A program made the position numbers and the translations under genes. From JAWLCG01 sp041687295 (GTDB lineage Bacteria > Planctomycetota > Phycisphaerae > SM23-33 > FEN-1343), in contig JAWLCG010000078.1 in assembly GCA_041687295.1 (NCBI GenBank), positions 1 through 15,769 of the forward strand: 15,769 bases of DNA, written 5' to 3'. A model generated the notes under the pieces. The model was given only the letters and a program-made list of their open reading frames with translations, did no database searches and was not told the DNA's origin. Below, one piece after another: positions 12,125 through 15,769 of this stretch. Position 1 is the first letter of the stretch, and each line of letters opens with the position of its first letter.

Positions 12125-15100
12125 ATGGGGACGAATCACGATCCGTCGTTCATTCCTGCGCCAGTGGTCTCGCCGGGGCATCTGGAGAGTCTCGAACCGC
12201 GCCTGATGCTTTCGGTCACGCTGGGCGGCACCAACATCAGTCACACCTTTCAGACGGCGGCGGGCACAAACGTCACCGCGATTCTGCAGGGCCCGGGCAC
12301 GGCCACGCTGAACTTCACCGAGCCAGACGCCACCAGCGGCGACCTGGTCAGCATCGTCACCGAGGGCACGACGCTGCTATCCTCGCTGATCGTGCGGTCG
12401 GGCGGGCCCATCGAGATCGAGACCCTCACCGTCAACGACTCGCTCAACCAGCTGGTCGCCCCGCTGGTCGACGTGACCGGCGACGTGGTGATCGAGGACC
12501 TGGTCCGCTTCGTCCAACTGCGCAACATGGCCAGCGACGCCCAGCAGAGCTTCACCATCGGCGGCCTGGAGGCTGGCGACGAGGCCCCGCCGGTGCCGGT
12601 AACGGCCACCGTCCTGCTGGGCCAGGTTCAGGACCTGACCTTCAGCTCGGCGGTGGGCCTGAACCTGCTGCGGGCGACGGCCTGGCTGGACCGGGACGCA
12701 CCGGAGGAGGGCGACCCAGTCGCCGACGTGGTGACCGCGCCCTACATCAATATCCTGCAGGTGCTGGGCGGCGTGGGCGTCGAGGGCGACTTCGAGGCTG
12801 ACCTGGCCCTGTCGGGCGAGGGCAGCCCCTTCCGCCTGGCGCTCAACAGCGCGTTCATCCGCGGCGACCTGCGGGATGCCGCCTGGACCTTCGACGGCGA
12901 CGTCGACGCCGACGGCACGGTCGACGCGACGCCCGACGTGGGGCAGGTCCTCGTCTTCGGCGAGACCCGCAACGTCGCCATCACCATCGGCGAGGCCCCC
13001 GAGGGCGTCGTGCGGCGGATGCCGTACCTGCGCCTCGGCGACGTGGGCGAGACGACGATCGACTCGGCCGTCGGCATCGGCACGCTGTTCGTCACGCGCT
13101 GGATGGACGCCGTTGCGGGCGAAGACCCCGGCACCACGGTCGACGTGGTGGTCGACGCCATCAGCGCGCCGTCCATCAATCACCTGCTGGCGATCGGGGC
13201 CGGGCCGGCCACGCCGGGCGACTTCCAGGCCGACCTGAACCTCACCGGCGCCGGCAACCCGTTCGGCCTGGCGCTGAACGTCGCGACGATTTACGGCAGC
13301 CTGACCGACGCGGTCTGGACATTTGACGGCGACGCCGACGATGACGGCACGCCGGAGTCGGCCCCGCGGCTGGGCAGCCTGCATGTCCTCCGCAACACCC
13401 GCAGCTTCCAGCTCAACGTGGGCGACTCGCCCGAGGGCACGCTGCAGCGCGGCATGGTGTTGCGCCTGGGCGACGTGGCCGACTCGGCCATCGACAGCGG
13501 CCAGGGCATCCAGCTGCTGTTCGTCACGCGGTGGCTGGACGCAATTCCGGACACCGACCCGGCCGTCGACGCGATCGACGACGTCATCACCGCGCCGTGG
13601 ATCGGCACGCTGTTCGTGCTGGGCGGGGTGGGGATCTCCGGCGACTTCGAGGCCGACCTCAACGTCAGCGGCGCCGGCAGCCCGTTCCGCTCGGCACTGG
13701 CCAACGTGCTGGTCCGCGGCAACGTAGTCGCCTCGAGCTGGGTGCTCGACGGCGACCTGGACGGCGACGGCACGATCGACGCCCTGCCGGACCTCGGCGC
13801 GCTGACGATCCTGGGCGATACCCGCGGGTTCCTGCTGAGCATCGGCGGGGCCCCGGACGGCACGGCCTTGCGGCGCAACCCGGTCATCCGCCTGGGCACC
13901 GTCGCCGAGAGCCGTATCGAGTCCCAGGCGGGCCTGAGCATGCTGATGGTCAACAACTGGCTCGACGCCGACAACGACGGCACCGACGAGGTCGAGGACG
14001 CCGTCATCGCCCCGTGGATCGGCACGCTGTACGTGCTGGGCACGCCGGCGACGGACGTGTCGAACAACTTCGAGGCCGACCTGAACCTCAGCGGCGCCGG
14101 CAGCCCGTTCCGCTCGGCCCTGTCGGCCGGGGTGGTCCGCGGCAACGTGGTCAACGCCGAGTGGACCTTCATCGGCGACGTGGACGGCGACGGCACGGTC
14201 GAGGCGATTCCCGACCTCGGCTCGCTGGTAGTGCTGGGCGACACGGACAACTTCGGCCTGACCATCGGCGAGGCCCCCGCGAACACGCCCTTCCGGCGCA
14301 ACCCCGTCCTGCGGTTCCGCGACATGTCCAACACGCGGGTGGTCAGCTCGCCGGGCATCTTGTCGCTGGTCGCACGGCGGTGGCTGGACGCCAACCCCAC
14401 CACCGGCGCCGACACGGGCGAGGACCTGCTGGAGGCGCCCTTCGTCAACCAGCTATTCACGCTGGGCACGCCGGACGCCCCGGGCGACTTCCAGGCCGAC
14501 GTCGACCTCAGTGGCGACGGCCGCCTGCTGGCCGGCAACCGCCGGCTGGGCAGCGGCTACATCAGCGGCAACCTGACCGACTCGACCTTCGACGTCGACG
14601 GCCACGCCACGTCGCTCAACGTCCTGGGCCTGGTCGATCGCACGACCATGAACATCAACGGCAACGCCACCATCATCCGCTTCCGCGACCTTGGTGCCAA
14701 CGGTGACATCACGGTCGCCGGCGACGGCTTCGTGGTCACCGGCCAGCCGTTGGGCGTCAACGCGCCGGCCTCGGACACCGACGCGGGCACCGTCAACATC
14801 GGCGGCAACGCACGGGTGCTGACCAGCGGGCAGTTCCTCACCTTCGGCACCGCGCCGGCCGGCACGTTCAACACGCTTTACGCCGCCCCGACGCTGACCA
14901 GCCAGAGCCTGTCGTTCCAGGAACTGCTCGGCTACGACCTGCTCGGCGCCGACTGGACCTACAACGTCAGCTCCCCCTTCGATCCGAGCGTCAACACCAT
15001 GACCGTGTCGGTCTCGCCCGAGCTGATCGAGGTGATCGACAACATCGGCCGGAACACCGGCCAGACCTACGACGTCGCCCGCGTCACGCAGGTCTTCGCC

Positions 15101-15673
15101 GGCGGCACGATCACCTCGGACTGGGCCACCGACGCCGTCGCCACCCGCCTGGTCACGTGGCAGACCTCCAACACCCAGGGCGTCAGCAACGGCCTGCTCG
15201 CCGACCTCAACGGCGTGCCCATCGCACCGGCCCAACTTGACCTGGGCCGGACCTACACCGCCCAACGGCCCCTGGAGGGCGAGTGGCAGCAGACCGTCGG
15301 CCTCACCGGCGGACTCTCCACGCTCGAGATCACCAGCGGCACCGTCTCGACCACGCTGACCGTCCTGGGCTACGAGCAGGTCACCGTGCCCGTCGGGCAG
15401 TTCCTCGCCATCAAGTACCAGAGCCGCATCGTCATGAACGGCGTGGTCCAGGGCGAGGTCGTCATTGAGGAGAACGATCCGGAAACCGACGAGGACGACG
15501 TGACCATCAACGTCACTCGGCCCTTCCAGGTGGTGCTCAACGAGACCGGCTGGGCCGTGCCCGGCGTCGGTGTCGTCCAGGCCACCACCAGCCGGACCTT
15601 CGTCGTCACCGGCGGCGGCAGCTCCACCCAGACGCTCACCCGCCAGCTCGCCGACGTGGTGCTTCCGGACTAG
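12125..15673 (+). CDS. Giant LEPR-XLL repeat protein, probable surface protein (1182 aa)
   Basis: Function unknown. The N-terminus has ESLEPRLMLS (21-30), the LEPR-XLL motif typical of large planctomycete surface proteins; no ordinary signal peptide precedes it. Residues about 170-830 consist of repeats of roughly 142 residues anchored by W(L/M)D at 187, 326, 470, 612 and 753. A consensus unit has APWIGTLFVLG, GDFEADLNLSGAGSPF, VRGNV, a DGDxDGDGTxD loop, DLGxLxVLGDTR, IGEAPEGT and RxxPVLRLGDV. Aspartate-rich loops, probably calcium-binding, occur at 257-267, 401-411, 542-552 and 683-693; the fifth is degenerate (819-830). The remainder (about 930-1182) is not repetitive; its VTVPVGQFLAIKYQSR and GWAVPGVGVVQ segments resemble DUF3108/TapB-like domains. 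ATG has AAAGGGGG about 7 nt upstream. The stop TAG abuts a likely insertion sequence, so the original C-terminus could have been different. Confidence 0.9.
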   Translation: MGTNHDPSFIPAPVVSPGHLESLEPRLMLSVTLGGTNISHTFQTAAGTNVTAILQGPGTATLNFTEPDATSGDLVSIVTEGTTLLSSLIVRSGGPIEIETLTVNDSLNQLVAPLVDVTGDVVIEDLVRFVQLRNMASDAQQSFTIGGLEAGDEAPPVPVTATVLLGQVQDLTFSSAVGLNLLRATAWLDRDAPEEGDPVADVVTAPYINILQVLGGVGVEGDFEADLALSGEGSPFRLALNSAFIRGDLRDAAWTFDGDVDADGTVDATPDVGQVLVFGETRNVAITIGEAPEGVVRRMPYLRLGDVGETTIDSAVGIGTLFVTRWMDAVAGEDPGTTVDVVVDAISAPSINHLLAIGAGPATPGDFQADLNLTGAGNPFGLALNVATIYGSLTDAVWTFDGDADDDGTPESAPRLGSLHVLRNTRSFQLNVGDSPEGTLQRGMVLRLGDVADSAIDSGQGIQLLFVTRWLDAIPDTDPAVDAIDDVITAPWIGTLFVLGGVGISGDFEADLNVSGAGSPFRSALANVLVRGNVVASSWVLDGDLDGDGTIDALPDLGALTILGDTRGFLLSIGGAPDGTALRRNPVIRLGTVAESRIESQAGLSMLMVNNWLDADNDGTDEVEDAVIAPWIGTLYVLGTPATDVSNNFEADLNLSGAGSPFRSALSAGVVRGNVVNAEWTFIGDVDGDGTVEAIPDLGSLVVLGDTDNFGLTIGEAPANTPFRRNPVLRFRDMSNTRVVSSPGILSLVARRWLDANPTTGADTGEDLLEAPFVNQLFTLGTPDAPGDFQADVDLSGDGRLLAGNRRLGSGYISGNLTDSTFDVDGHATSLNVLGLVDRTTMNINGNATIIRFRDLGANGDITVAGDGFVVTGQPLGVNAPASDTDAGTVNIGGNARVLTSGQFLTFGTAPAGTFNTLYAAPTLTSQSLSFQELLGYDLLGADWTYNVSSPFDPSVNTMTVSVSPELIEVIDNIGRNTGQTYDVARVTQVFAGGTITSDWATDAVATRLVTWQTSNTQGVSNGLLADLNGVPIAPAQLDLGRTYTAQRPLEGEWQQTVGLTGGLSTLEITSGTVSTTLTVLGYEQVTVPVGQFLAIKYQSRIVMNGVVQGEVVIEENDPETDEDDVTINVTRPFQVVLNETGWAVPGVGVVQATTSRTFVVTGGGSSTQTLTRQLADVVLPD
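12632..14614 (+). repeat. Tandem coding repeat of about 425 bp in the LEPR-XLL gene, five units
   Basis: Anchor codons for W(L/M)D recur at 12683, 13100, 13532, 13958 and 14381, giving unit lengths of 417, 432, 426 and 423 bp. Units 3 and 4 are the most alike (APWIGTL, SGAGSPFRSAL and VRGNVV in both), suggesting the latest duplication; the last unit decays after SGDGRLLAGNRR. Confidence 0.85.
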
Positions 15674-15715
15674 AGCACTTCACGGTTGAGACGTCATATT
15701 GCCGATAGAAGGTGC

Positions 15716-15769
15716 ATGACTATAGCTACGGAAGGTATTCGACAACGGGCGATCGAGGCATATCAGGCC
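15716..15769 (+). CDS. Partial ORF resembling the N-terminus of an IS630-family transposase
   Basis: Eighteen codons before the window end read MTIATEGIRQRAIEAYQA. The segment RQRAIEAYQA matches the style of the first helix of the helix-turn-helix in IS630/Tc1-mariner-type transposases. GAAGG lies 3 nt before the ATG. Base composition from 15674 on is clearly lower in GC than the preceding gene, consistent with a mobile element whose left end would lie just after the TAG stop at 15671. With so few codons the assignment is tentative. Confidence 0.45.
   Translation, partial: MTIATEGIRQRAIEAYQA

Noticed and set aside
12377..13384. 335-residue minus-strand open frame
   Set aside because: Antisense shadow of the LEPR-XLL repeats.

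Overview
The window is high-GC DNA from a bacterium that looks like a planctomycete, possibly a Phycisphaerae-type lineage. The signs are exported proteins ending in dockerin-like repeats plus a PEP-CTERM sorting signal, a 1182-residue protein opening with the LEPR-XLL motif, and an abundance of GTAG-headed palindromic (REP-like) repeats. This assignment is inferred from protein style, not from a phylogenetic marker.

Positions 1-4158 hold four tandem paralogs, all on the minus strand and transcribed in the order 4158, 3180, 2173, 1003. Each is a 304-315 residue exported protein: signal peptide, a mature start like GPGFDDWFWGEP, an unassigned beta-rich body with conserved NYGLAxIG, RPRL and WSYA blocks, a dockerin-like EF-hand region, and a C-terminal VPEP-helix-RRR sorting signal. 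Two of them carry in-frame Trp-Asp-Pro repeats before the sorting signal. REP-like palindromes follow the last two genes, and their GTAG heads supply the TAG stop codons.

Positions 4317-6417 hold a divergent pair: a DUF438/hemerythrin-like protein (minus) and TruD tRNA pseudouridine synthase (plus). An 80-bp two-step palindrome lies at 6477-6556, followed by a Tat-exported metallophosphoesterase (6651-7529). Convergent to it is a minus-strand sulfur module: an ArsR-type repressor (10541-10236) and a large four-domain CoA-disulfide-reductase-like / rhodanese / TusA / DsrE2 fusion (10123-7544). A strong promoter with an operator-like inverted repeat between its -35 and -10 precedes arsR, which fits self-regulated control of a persulfide-handling enzyme.

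Positions 10646-10739 hold another REP cluster, then an AI-2E/PerM-family membrane protein (11956-10736, minus) whose TATAAT box sits 6 nt from its ATG, suggesting a leaderless mRNA. Divergent from it is the giant LEPR-XLL protein (12125-15673), built of about five repeats of roughly 142 residues, four of which carry an aspartate-rich calcium-loop-like motif. Immediately after its stop codon base composition drops and a reading frame resembling the N-terminus of an IS630-type transposase begins, cut by the window end.

No gap between genes exceeds 300 bp. No RNA gene or CRISPR array was seen. The most unusual points are the four-paralog surface-protein array with its expanding WDP repeat, the repeated use of REP heads as stop codons, and the sulfur fusion enzyme with its operator-in-promoter regulator.
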